Part shown: piece by piece, positions 43,769-52,135 of the stretch
How positions within the stretch are numbered: the first letter of the stretch is position 1
Layout: every line of letters begins with the position of its first letter
Assembly (NCBI RefSeq): GCF_902806455.1
Contig: NZ_CADCWQ010000001.1
Coordinates: 62,001 to 126,000, forward strand
DNA: 64,000 bases
Reading direction: 5' to 3'
Origin: Virgibacillus doumboii
GTDB lineage: Bacteria; Bacillota; Bacilli; Bacillales; Amphibacillaceae
Notes under the pieces: model-generated
What the model saw: the letters and a program-made list of their open reading frames with translations, nothing else
Told to the model about the DNA's origin: nothing
Database searches by the model: none
Program-made: the position numbers and the translations under genes

Positions 43769-43919
43769 ACTAATTCCCCTTCATATATTTACTCTACAAG
43801 TTATTTTACCATAAAAAACCAAACAGAATTCGAAATTCTTTAATAAATTCAAAATAAATAGGCCTTTTGATTTATTTATGAAGGAAAAAAGTGTAAAATA
43901 AAGACAAGGAGGGAGTACG

Positions 43920-44309
43920 ATGTATACGGTAAAGGTTATAAACGAACGGAAAAAAATTGCAATGCTGAAATGGGAAGGTATGGTAAAGGAAAGTGAAGTG
44001 AAAGAGGCAACAAGGGAACTGGATGCAGTATATAAGCAATTTGGAAGTCAGAAATTTTATTTAATGGTTGATGTAAAAGACATGAAAGTTTTCAGTCCTG
44101 ATGCCAAGGTCGCAATCGGTGAGCAGCAAAAATGGATTCGGTCAAAAATCCACAAAGTTGGCGGCGTAATGGATAAAAAGCTGATTGAGAGACAGCTGGA
44201 GGAAGTCAGCAAGGAATCAAAAGTTGATGAACTCGAAGTACCATTTCCAAGTTATGAAAAAGCCTTGGAGTTTTTGGATGACCTAGCCTCTAATAAATCG
44301 GAAGTTTAG
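43920..44309 (+). CDS. SpoIIAA/STAS-like protein
   Basis: 129 residues. Alternating strands and helices (MYTVKVINERKKIAMLKWEG, FYLMVDVKDMKVFSPDAKVA, then a C-terminal YEKALEFLDDLA) resemble the SpoIIAA-like / STAS domain fold. Unlike anti-sigma antagonists, no clear phospho-acceptor Ser sits in the usual loop. The next gene, 39 bases on, encodes a soluble chemoreceptor, so the two may share a transcript and a pathway. GGAGGGAG precedes the ATG. Confidence 0.6.
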   Translation: MYTVKVINERKKIAMLKWEGMVKESEVKEATRELDAVYKQFGSQKFYLMVDVKDMKVFSPDAKVAIGEQQKWIRSKIHKVGGVMDKKLIERQLEEVSKESKVDELEVPFPSYEKALEFLDDLASNKSEV

Positions 44310-44316
44310 CCGATAT
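44291..44316 (+). promoter_or_regulatory. Candidate sigma-D promoter
   Basis: GCCGATAT equals the sigma-D -10 consensus and TAAT lies 14 bases upstream in place of TAAA-N15. The octamer begins in the stop codon of the STAS-like gene, 33 bases before the soluble receptor gene. An 8-base match is expected about twice by chance in this window, so the position is the main support. Confidence 0.45.
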
Positions 44317-44348
44317 AAAAAGAAACATCGCGTTTAGGGGGTAGGGAT

Positions 44349-45338
44349 TTGATTAAAAATTTGTTCAAAAAAGAAGTACATACACCTGTAGAACCTGAGA
44401 TTCAAAGCAATGAGTCGGAAGAAAAGGAAATTGAAATAAAAGAAAAGCTGAATCAGTTTTCCGGTAACTTGGCTTCGTTGGCAGAGAAGGCAAACTCGCA
44501 GGCAAATGAAAATAAAAACTACGTTGACAGTATAACAGACAGCTCGGTGAAACAGGCTGAGAAATCCATGCAGAATACGCTCTTAATAGAAGAACTGAAT
44601 GAGCTTATTTCCAAAATCGATGATAGGTCCGGAAGTGTGGAAATAAAGATCGATAAAACAAAAAAAACCACTGAAGATGGAGAAGAAACAATCATCAAGC
44701 TGAAAAATATTTCGATGGAAAACCTGGACATATCTCAGCAAATTGTCACGGATATATTAGATTTGAATAAGCAGATTGAACAAATTAGCACTTTCACAGA
44801 AACGATAAAGAAAATTGCTAAACAAACCGATTTATTATCGTTGAATGCGTCTATTGAGGCGGCAAAAGCCGGAGAATACGGAAGCGGGTTTGCAGTCGTG
44901 GCCGAAGAAGTACGGAAACTGGCGGAGCAATCAGCGACTGCAACGAAAGATATCGAGGAAACAATTGTGGTTGTTGAAGAACAGGTCAAACACACGGTTG
45001 AGCACATTGAAAAAACGAATGATATCGCCGGTAAACAGGATGAAGTCGTAAAGGAGACCAATGAATCCTTTAATAATATCGTTGCTACGGTTGAAGAAAT
45101 CAAAGAAGCATTATTAATGGTGAATGAAAGTGCAAATGAAATCAGACAAAAGAATGAAGAGTTGAGCAATAATAATGTAGAAATCCAGGAAATCAGCGAA
45201 GAAAACACAGAACAAGCATACCAGTCAGCTGAAAGTATGGAAGAATTAACGAATTCCACGAAAGAAGTGGCAAAACATGCGGAGGAATTGGCTGATTATG
45301 CTGGGGACTTTGAAAAAGAGAAGATTGGAACGAGCTAA
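44349..45338 (+). CDS. Soluble methyl-accepting chemotaxis protein
   Basis: 329 residues with no membrane helix or sensor domain: a short N-terminus (LFKKEVHTPVEPEIQSNESE) and then a coiled-coil signalling domain to the end. The hairpin tip is KQTDLLSLNASIEAAKAGEY-GSGFAVVAEEVRKLAEQ. It may sense the cell interior, perhaps through the STAS-like protein encoded just upstream. The start is TTG behind GGGGGTAGGG. A strong terminator follows. Confidence 0.9.
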   Translation: MIKNLFKKEVHTPVEPEIQSNESEEKEIEIKEKLNQFSGNLASLAEKANSQANENKNYVDSITDSSVKQAEKSMQNTLLIEELNELISKIDDRSGSVEIKIDKTKKTTEDGEETIIKLKNISMENLDISQQIVTDILDLNKQIEQISTFTETIKKIAKQTDLLSLNASIEAAKAGEYGSGFAVVAEEVRKLAEQSATATKDIEETIVVVEEQVKHTVEHIEKTNDIAGKQDEVVKETNESFNNIVATVEEIKEALLMVNESANEIRQKNEELSNNNVEIQEISEENTEQAYQSAESMEELTNSTKEVAKHAEELADYAGDFEKEKIGTS

Positions 45339-45339
45339 T

Positions 45340-45380
45340 GAAAACCGCTGCACCCTTAATGAGGATGCAGCGGTTTTTTA
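45340..45380 (+). terminator. Terminator of the soluble receptor gene
   Basis: AAAACCGCTGCA and TGCAGCGGTTTTTT form the stem. Confidence 0.92.
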
Positions 45381-45391
45381 CGCTGGAAAAA

Positions 45392-46630
45392 TTATTTTGC
45401 AATAGGTTGTTCCTTTTTCCGTTTCGCTTCCGATTTATTAATGATCGACGTTCCGGCCAAGTCACCGGTAACATTCAAGGCAGTACAGCCCATTCCGACA
45501 AGTACATCAATGGCAGTCAATAGTCCGACTGCTTCCATTGGCAGTCCTACCTGTGCAAAGACAGTGGCTATCATAATAATGCCGGCACCGGGAACTCCTG
45601 CAGTACCAACAGATGCCAGTGTACCAATCAGTACGACCTGCAGCATGTCGGCAAAGCTGAGCGGGTCACCGATTACATTTGCTGCAAAGACAGCTGATAC
45701 AGCTATACGGATAGCCGCACCATCCATATTCATGGTGGCGCCTAATGGTAAGCTAAAGCCATAAAGGCTCTTGGACAGCTTCAAATTTTTCGCAGCATCC
45801 AATGTTATTGGCAATGTACCCGAACTGCTTTGTGTAACAAAAGCAGTTACCATAGGTGTGCGTGCCTTTGAAAAGAATTGTTTTATATTTACTTTTGATA
45901 AAATCATGAAAATAATGTAAAACACAAGCTGAACTATTAGTGCAACATAGAGTACGCCTACCATACTGCCAAGTTCAATTAACGCATCTGCCCCCTGGTT
46001 GCCGACGACATCTGCAATAATGGCAAAAATCCCGATTGGTATATATTGTATGATAACCCGCATGATGTTCAACGTTGCTTCATTTAATCCATTTACAACG
46101 TTATAAACACTTTCGCCGAGTTCACCATATTCTTTTGACGACCTTAAAGCAGAAATCGCAATTCCAAACGCAAGTGCGGTGAAAATAATTCCCAGCAGAT
46201 TGAGTTCACTGAAAGCAGTTATAATATTTTCCGGAACGATACTTAAGATAACACTTGTGACGCCTGGATTTTCAGGTACTTCAAATTTTTCGCTTGTATC
46301 AAGCGTCATCCCGGTACCCGGATCGAACAAGCTCGCGACAGAGATTCCAACGATGATGGCGAAAGCAGATGTGAGTACGTAATATCCAAACACCTTTCCG
46401 CCCATGCGCCCCAGATCACCCATTTTTGACTGATTGACCCCGACAATTAATGTAAACAGTACAAGTGGTACAATCAGAAACTTAAGCAGACGGAGCAGCA
46501 AATCCCCGAAAGGCGCCAGGACAGATGCATCCGGTCCAAAGATTAACCCGACGATAATACCAAGAATGAGTGCAATGGTGATTTTCAAAATAAGCGACGC
46601 CTCAATATAACTTCTCCAAATGGCCTTCAT
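45392..46630 (-). CDS. Dicarboxylate/amino acid:cation symporter (DAACS family)
   Basis: 412 residues with eight membrane helices and two re-entrant hairpins. The family motifs are TQSSSGTLPITLDAAK (hairpin 1), GATMNMDGAAI (the NMDG sodium site) and GTAGVPGAGIIM (hairpin 2). Homologues take up glutamate, aspartate, C4-dicarboxylates, serine or cystine with Na+ or H+. The substrate cannot be fixed from this; the NMDGAAI variant points to the sodium-coupled branch. The ATG chosen has AAAGGGGG eight bases upstream; 16 further in-frame codons before it lack a ribosome site. Confidence 0.9.
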   Translation of the reverse strand: MKAIWRSYIEASLILKITIALILGIIVGLIFGPDASVLAPFGDLLLRLLKFLIVPLVLFTLIVGVNQSKMGDLGRMGGKVFGYYVLTSAFAIIVGISVASLFDPGTGMTLDTSEKFEVPENPGVTSVILSIVPENIITAFSELNLLGIIFTALAFGIAISALRSSKEYGELGESVYNVVNGLNEATLNIMRVIIQYIPIGIFAIIADVVGNQGADALIELGSMVGVLYVALIVQLVFYIIFMILSKVNIKQFFSKARTPMVTAFVTQSSSGTLPITLDAAKNLKLSKSLYGFSLPLGATMNMDGAAIRIAVSAVFAANVIGDPLSFADMLQVVLIGTLASVGTAGVPGAGIIMIATVFAQVGLPMEAVGLLTAIDVLVGMGCTALNVTGDLAGTSIINKSEAKRKKEQPIAK

Positions 46631-46879
46631 ATAATCCCCCTTTGTATTAAGCATATATTTAAAAGCTCCGATTAACAAAGCTTTTTAATATTAATCCTAT
46701 AAAATTAATCGGAATTCAATTATTCAACATACAGCACATCCTATGCATTGTCAAAACCACTGCTCATGTTTCTACGTGTTTTATTTTCCCCAATACTGCT
46801 GGAAAAAACAGATAATATTTGGGAAAGAAGGTGATTTGGAAATAAATGTCGAAATGTACTGGAAGAGGTGACTAATATA

Positions 46880-47737
46880 ATGAATAATGTGCTGTATGAT
46901 TATTACGTAGAAAAAACAGGGAATGGGAAACCGGTTATTTTCCTTCCTGGAGGAGGATTTTCCGGGAACGAGGGACTCAATATTGCTGTGTATCTCCAGA
47001 ATGACTATGAAACACATATGATGGACCTGCCGGGTTTAGGCAAGGGAATGGGAATCCAGGCAAACCGTATCACTTCGCTTGAGATGGCAAAATGGTTGAA
47101 GGAGTACTTGGACCAAAAGCAAATCGACAAAGCTAATCTGATTGGCCATTCGCTGGGAGGAGCCGTTTTATTGGCATTTACTTTTCATTTTCCAGACAGG
47201 GTAAATAAGCTGGTGCTGCTTGATCAGGGCCATAAGCCATTTTCAAGAATTCCAAAATCAGAGTTTGGTGTATTTGCGTACGCCTTTCCGGTGTTGAATT
47301 TTTTTACAATGATTTTTGGAAAGCCTGCTTTAAACCTGCTGAGTCCGTTATTTTCAGGAGATCAAAACAATACCGATTTTGAGTTGGAAGTACAGCGTTT
47401 TTGTAAAATGGTTTCTATTGAGGATAGTGAGTATGTGCGAAAAGCATTACATAATCAAACTGCTGTTTCAACAGATGGATTAAATCTGATGTTTGGATTT
47501 TATAATTTAAATTTGCCTGAAATGCTCAAGGGTGTAAAGGTTCCGACATACCTTGCCTATGCGACGTTTGATGGAGTAAATGAAGGCGAACAGGCATCTA
47601 CTCATAAGCACATAAACAAATTGCAGCAACACAAGCAGCTTCCAATTTCATACCGTGCTGTTGATGGTGGCCACTATGTACACTGGAGTGATCCATCGCT
47701 TTTGGGCGATATAAGATTATTTTTTCAAGGAGAATAA
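46880..47737 (+). CDS. Alpha/beta hydrolase
   Basis: 285 residues with an intact catalytic set: PVIFLPGGGFSGNEGL (oxyanion loop), GHSLGGAVLLAFTFHFPDRV (nucleophile Ser), the acid near YATFDGVNEG and the His in DGGHYVHWSDPSLL. The motif set suggests an esterase or C-C hydrolase; the substrate is unknown. The start ATG has AGAGGTG nine bases ahead. It lies three bases from the DUF2785 gene, so they form an operon. Confidence 0.85.
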   Translation: MNNVLYDYYVEKTGNGKPVIFLPGGGFSGNEGLNIAVYLQNDYETHMMDLPGLGKGMGIQANRITSLEMAKWLKEYLDQKQIDKANLIGHSLGGAVLLAFTFHFPDRVNKLVLLDQGHKPFSRIPKSEFGVFAYAFPVLNFFTMIFGKPALNLLSPLFSGDQNNTDFELEVQRFCKMVSIEDSEYVRKALHNQTAVSTDGLNLMFGFYNLNLPEMLKGVKVPTYLAYATFDGVNEGEQASTHKHINKLQQHKQLPISYRAVDGGHYVHWSDPSLLGDIRLFFQGE

Positions 47738-47740
47738 AAG

Positions 47741-48595
47741 ATGAACAAACAATTTTGGCAAAGCCTTCGTGCAACTGATTACAAAATTCCAACAGGGTTC
47801 AACATTTCTGAACTTACGGAGGAGCTGAAAGGTTACCTTGGTTCGACTGACCCTGTATTACGTGATGAAATTGCATTTCCAACTATATGTGAATGGATGG
47901 ATCGGGATTACTATTCAAAAGAGGAAATGAAGCAACTAATGAAGGAAATGATGCTAAATCTGAAATCGGGACTTGGCGAAAGGGAGACAGACACTGTTTT
48001 TCTGAGGTCATTTTCAGTGTTAATCCTAATGGGGATCGTTGAATACGATAATGAGAGACAAATTCTTGGAAAAGAGGATGTTCATACGCTTTTGAAAAAT
48101 GCAGTTGAATATTTTAATCACGAACATGATCTTCGGGGTTATGTTCCTGAAAAAGGCTGGGCACATTCGACAGCACATGCCGCTGACCTCTTGGGATCAT
48201 TGGCACGAAATCGCCGTATGGAAGAAATGGATTTACAACATATCCTGATGACGATTCAAAACAAGCTAATGCAAAAAGTTAACCATACCTATGCAGCAGC
48301 CGAGGATGAACGGCTGGCTTTTGCTGTCTTCAGTTTACTCAGGAGGGAGCTGGTGGAGTTATCATTTGTTGAACAATGGCTGCGGAGGTTTTCCACCTTC
48401 CACGGAAATAAATGGCTGGACCATTTAGATACTGACGGTGGCGGTAGTGCTTATACGAACACGAAGGGGTTTCTCCGCAGCCTTTATTTTCAAATTCTGC
48501 TTAATGAGGATTCATTTAAAGCAGCTGATGAATGTCTGTCAATCCTAATCAAAACGGTAAAAGATATCAATTCCTGGGTCTACGAGCTGGATTAA
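47741..48595 (+). CDS. DUF2785 family protein
   Basis: 284 residues, all-helical in look, with the conserved block RGYVPEKGWAHSTAHAADLL about halfway. This places it in the DUF2785 family, of unknown function; the two His in WAHSTAHAAD could bind a metal. The ribosome site AAGGAG lies at the end of the hydrolase gene. Coupling to that gene suggests a shared pathway. Confidence 0.8.
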   Translation: MNKQFWQSLRATDYKIPTGFNISELTEELKGYLGSTDPVLRDEIAFPTICEWMDRDYYSKEEMKQLMKEMMLNLKSGLGERETDTVFLRSFSVLILMGIVEYDNERQILGKEDVHTLLKNAVEYFNHEHDLRGYVPEKGWAHSTAHAADLLGSLARNRRMEEMDLQHILMTIQNKLMQKVNHTYAAAEDERLAFAVFSLLRRELVELSFVEQWLRRFSTFHGNKWLDHLDTDGGGSAYTNTKGFLRSLYFQILLNEDSFKAADECLSILIKTVKDINSWVYELD

Positions 48596-48599
48596 GCAA

Positions 48600-49340
48600 T
48601 TATTTTTGAATGAACATCTGTGTCCAGTAGTTGCCGTCTGCTGTATATCCAACACCAATATGGGTGAAATTCTCATTCAATATATTTTCCCGGTGTGCCT
48701 GACTATTCATCCATGCGTCAACAACCTGTTGGGGTGTTTGCTGACCCCTCGCAATGTTTTCCCCTGCCGATTGATAAGATACATCAAATTGACGCATCAT
48801 CTCAAACGGGGATCCATATCTTGGACTGGTATGTGAAAAGTATGATTGGTTATTCATATTCTGCGACTTTTTCCTTGCAACCCTGCTAAGCTTTTTGGAC
48901 ACCTGTAATTCAGACAGACCTTTGTTTCGTCTTTCCTGATTTGTTAATTTAATGACAGTTGATGCATATTCATTAATGGATTGCTGTATTTGCGGTTCAT
49001 CCTGGTTTCTTCCGTCCGTCTGATCTTCCTGCTGACCTCTCTCCTGCTGAATACGCTGCTGCTGATTTTGTTCCTCTCGTCTTTGAAATTCTCTCGGCTC
49101 TCCATCAGTGTTCCGGTTTTGGTCACGCTCATCCAATCCGAACATGCCAAAAGGAAAATTATTATTATCCCTTTGACGAACATTCTGTGTGGTGTAATTT
49201 TGACTTGGTTTGTCCGTCTTTATCGTTGAAATAAGGTTGGTGTCATCATCATTCTGACTTTGCGGTGTATTGTCATTACACGCTGTCAGAACCAGAAATA
49301 GTAAACATATCAGGCCTGCAAACAATTTAACTGATTTCAT
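48600..49340 (-). CDS. CAP/SCP-domain lipoprotein (YkwD-like)
   Basis: 246 residues. A lipoprotein signal (MKSVKLFAGLICLLFLVLTAC) puts the lipidated Cys at residue 21. A low-complexity linker rich in Q, N, D and E spans about 25-120. The C-terminal CAP domain shows SYFSHTSPRYGSPFEMM, AGENIARGQQTPQQVVDAWM, AHRENILNENFTHIGVGY and the closing YWTQMFIQ. In Bacillaceae such proteins are often linked to spore coat or biofilm. The ATG has GTAGGAGT upstream. Confidence 0.88.
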   Translation of the reverse strand: MKSVKLFAGLICLLFLVLTACNDNTPQSQNDDDTNLISTIKTDKPSQNYTTQNVRQRDNNNFPFGMFGLDERDQNRNTDGEPREFQRREEQNQQQRIQQERGQQEDQTDGRNQDEPQIQQSINEYASTVIKLTNQERRNKGLSELQVSKKLSRVARKKSQNMNNQSYFSHTSPRYGSPFEMMRQFDVSYQSAGENIARGQQTPQQVVDAWMNSQAHRENILNENFTHIGVGYTADGNYWTQMFIQK

Positions 49341-49420
49341 TACTCCTACATCTCCTTATGCCTGTTTTTGCTTACTATTTCCTTCTGTGAAAAAAATATA
49401 TATGGAAAATAAAAGCAGGC

Positions 49421-49603
49421 TTACATCTTTTCGTTCAGATTTGCCAGCTGTGCATCAAATTCATTCTCCGGGTCATTTAGTGCGAAAACCCGTGCTGTTT
49501 CAGATCCTTCGTTTACGTGCTGGATATAGATCTGTTCTCCGTTGTACATAACGTTTTTCATATTAGCTGATTGTGCAATTTCTTCTGCTCGTTGCCTGTT
49601 CAT
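49421..49603 (-). CDS. sspH: Small acid-soluble spore protein, H type
   Basis: 60 residues beginning MNRQRAEEIAQSANMKNVMY-NGEQIYIQHVNE, close to B. subtilis SspH. These proteins are made in the forespore and bind DNA or add to resistance. GGAGGAT precedes the ATG; an open frame extends 34 codons upstream without a start signal. It lies just after a second sspH-like gene on the same strand. Confidence 0.88.
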   Translation of the reverse strand: MNRQRAEEIAQSANMKNVMYNGEQIYIQHVNEGSETARVFALNDPENEFDAQLANLNEKM

Positions 49604-49619
49604 ATAAATATCCTCCTTG

Positions 49620-49805
49620 TTATGGACCATCTTCAAATAAACCTTGTAAATCAACCTGCTGTTCATTGTGCATCTCATCAAGTGGGAATATGGTTGCCAT
49701 TTCACTATCCGTATTTACTTCCTGTATATAAACGGGGATACCGTGATATTTTACGTTGATCATTGTTATGGAATCCATTATCTCCTGTACACGCTTACTT
49801 TCCAT
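49620..49805 (-). CDS. sspH: Small acid-soluble spore protein, H type, second copy
   Basis: 61 residues (MESKRVQEIMDSITMINVKY, then HGIPVYIQEVNTDSEMATIF), about half identical to the neighbouring copy and with the same length and layout. AAAGGAGA precedes the ATG. The two make a tandem pair with a 16-base gap, and this one is upstream and likely first in the transcript. I assume control by forespore sigma-G, but did not find a clear promoter. Confidence 0.85.
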   Translation of the reverse strand: MESKRVQEIMDSITMINVKYHGIPVYIQEVNTDSEMATIFPLDEMHNEQQVDLQGLFEDGP

Positions 49806-49939
49806 AGTAATCTCCTTTCTGCGGCCTCACGTATATTTTTTGCGCGGCAAAAGGTAATATACAAGGATGAAATAACCAATTCCCTTGTTGTATTGAAGCG
49901 TATTTTGTCGTAATATTTTCTCTGTATGGAGGTGCAGCT

Positions 49940-51217
49940 TTGTTAGGCAAAAAAGGGTTTTTTCAGAAATTTTATTATGGTTGGTTTATCGTATTTATTG
50001 GCGGATTGGGAATTTTCTTCTCCGGTCCAGGTCAAACCTATTCCAACTCGGCATTCATTGATCAATACATAAACGATTTTGGCTGGTCACGTACAGAGGT
50101 TTCCAGTTTATATTCATCAGCCACACTCGCTGCCGGTCTTATTATGATGTTTGTTGGGCGTTTCATTGACAGATTTGGTCAGCGCTTCATGATGGTGACA
50201 TTGGGTACGGTTTTCGCCTTTGCCTGCTTTTTCAACAGTATGGTCACGAATATGTTCATGCTGGCAATTGGCTTCTTTTTGGTACGTCTGTTAGGTCAGG
50301 GAACGATGTCACTGATTCCGAACACGCTTGTTGCCCAATGGTTCGTGAAAAAAAGAGGACGTGCCTTCAGCTTTATGACAATTGGGAGCTTTCTAAGTGC
50401 GATGCTGTTTCCGATTGTTAATACGTGGATTATTCAGACATGGGATTGGCAAATTGCCTGGCGTTTCTGGGGTGTGATGCTCCTCGTTGTATTTGTCCCG
50501 ATTGCTTTATTCGGTGTTCGCAACCGCCCGGAGGAAATGGGGCTTGAACCGGATGGATTTAAAGCTTCTTTGGACGAAGGAAAAGGGCCAGTTATGGGCA
50601 CGGCTCTTCCTGAAGCTGAGGAAGATTGGACGCTGAAAGAAGCAATGCGTACCTGGGCTTTCTGAGGTATTTTAATTAGCGTCGGCATACCGGCAATGAT
50701 TAACACAGGAATTACATTTCATATTATTTCGATTTTTGATACGAACGGGCTGTCCCCGGCAATTGCCGCGATGGTATTAAGTTTAATGGCTATTGTGGGA
50801 CTTCCGATGTCACTTATTTCAGGGTTTATAACTGAAAAAATCCAAACGAATTATCTGCTGGCAATTGTTTTTGTGATTGAAATTATTTTCCTTATATTGC
50901 TTTTGATGACAAACAGTCTGCTGATGGCGGTTGTGTTTGGAATATTATGGGGTATCGCAAATGGCCTGGAGCGGATTGGCATGAACGTCATCTGGCCGGA
51001 TTATTTTGGGAGAAAATATGTAGGCAGTATTAACGGTGTAGGCATGACAATGGTGGTAATCGGTTCATCACTCGGGCCACTGCCGTTTGGTGCAGGTTTT
51101 GATATTTTCCATAATTACACGCCGGTTCTGCTTACATCTCTAATTTTCCCGGCAATGGGTCTTATTTGTGCACTACTGGCGCGAAAGCCTGAAAAAGCTA
51201 AGCTGGAAGCAAAATAA
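49940..51217 (+). pseudogene. MFS transporter interrupted by an in-frame TGA
   Basis: The frame gives 12 membrane helices over about 425 residues, with MFS marks such as GRFIDRFGQRFMM after helix 2 and an OFA/oxalate-formate-like start (YYGWFIVFIGGLGIFFSGPG). At 50663-50665 a TGA stands in RTWAF-stop-GILISVGIPA, where Trp would fit (TGG to TGA). Both sides remain in the same frame without other damage. The gene is either freshly dead, a sequencing error, or read through. The start TTG has TGGAGGTGC upstream. The product would be a secondary transporter for small organic anions. Confidence 0.88.
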
Positions 51218-51236
51218 CTATAAAGCGGTGAAGGTG

Positions 51237-51854
51237 ATGTTAAAAGATACAGGCGAACGGGTTATTCCCGAAAAGATGAAAATAACCAATGATTTACTGA
51301 TTGAGCATGTGGCAAGGTACCAGTTTGCATGTGAATATGCGTATGGACGTGTGCTCGATTTTGCAAGTGGTACCGGCTATGGAAGTCATATGATCGCAAA
51401 AAAATGTAAGGAAAGCGTACAGGAAGTTGTTGGTGTTGACCTCGATTCGGAGGCGGTGAAATACGCACGTGCCACCTATTTTCACCCGCTTTCGAAATAC
51501 GTGGAAGGCGATGTAACGGATTTAGAATTGCCGGGGGAATTGGGGCAGTTTGATTGCATCCTCAGTTTTGAAACAATTGAGCATGTAGAAGATGAAAGGC
51601 AATTTTTAGCGAGTATTTATCAGATGCTGAAACCTGGAGGGACCCTCATTTTGTCGACTCCATTTGGCAAGGGGCGTGGCATACCAAGCGGACAGCCGTT
51701 CCATGTCCACCAACTGACTGTTGATGAGTTTAAGGATTTGTTTCGGAATTACACATCCGCACATTATTATTTTCAAAAAGGTGCACTTATAACGCCTGCT
51801 GCGGGAGAACTTGAAACTGAATATCCACTTGGTATCGCCATTTGCCAAAAATAA
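51237..51854 (+). CDS. Class I SAM-dependent methyltransferase
   Basis: 205 residues with a Rossmann-type methyltransferase core: motif I VLDFASGTGYGSHMIA, the acidic VVGVDLDSEAVKYAR, the FDCILSFETIEHVEDERQFL block and MLKPGGTLILSTPFGKG. The substrate is unknown; the pattern is common among enzymes for sugars or small metabolites. AGCGGTGAAGGTG lies before the ATG. It follows the broken MFS gene by 19 bases, so it could have been cotranscribed. Confidence 0.85.
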   Translation: MLKDTGERVIPEKMKITNDLLIEHVARYQFACEYAYGRVLDFASGTGYGSHMIAKKCKESVQEVVGVDLDSEAVKYARATYFHPLSKYVEGDVTDLELPGELGQFDCILSFETIEHVEDERQFLASIYQMLKPGGTLILSTPFGKGRGIPSGQPFHVHQLTVDEFKDLFRNYTSAHYYFQKGALITPAAGELETEYPLGIAICQK

Positions 51855-51878
51855 GTCTGCCTGGGCAGGCTTTTTTTC
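51855..51878 (+). terminator. Terminator of the methyltransferase gene
   Basis: GCCTGGGCAGGC with a T-run of eight; a small stem. Confidence 0.6.
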
Positions 51879-51896
51879 ATGTTTGTCTCAGTTGTT

Positions 51897-52027
51897 CGCG
51901 GACATATGTTCCGTTATTGAACAAAAAAAGTGCAGTTAGGCTGCAAATGTAACCAGATAACGGAAAAAATGTCCTCCAAAACGCAGATAGGGTGTTATTT
52001 TAGATGGATAACGGAATATATGTCCGC
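51897..52027. repeat. CGGACAT/ATGTCCG palindromic repeat, copy 3 (131 bp, one motif short)
   Basis: Forward motif CGCGGACATATGTTCCGTTA, then reverse motifs ATAACGGAAAAAATGTCCTC and ATAACGGAATATATGTCCGC. The second forward motif of copies 1 and 2 is missing, so it is F-R-R. The outer motifs remain fully complementary. Confidence 0.75.
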
Positions 52028-52135
52028 CAAGAATTCAGAAGCGACCCACATGTTTGTATCGGCTTCTGATTATTGACTTTTTAAAAAATTTCAAATATGT
52101 TTAAACTAACAATCTGCAGAGAGGGAGATATAATC

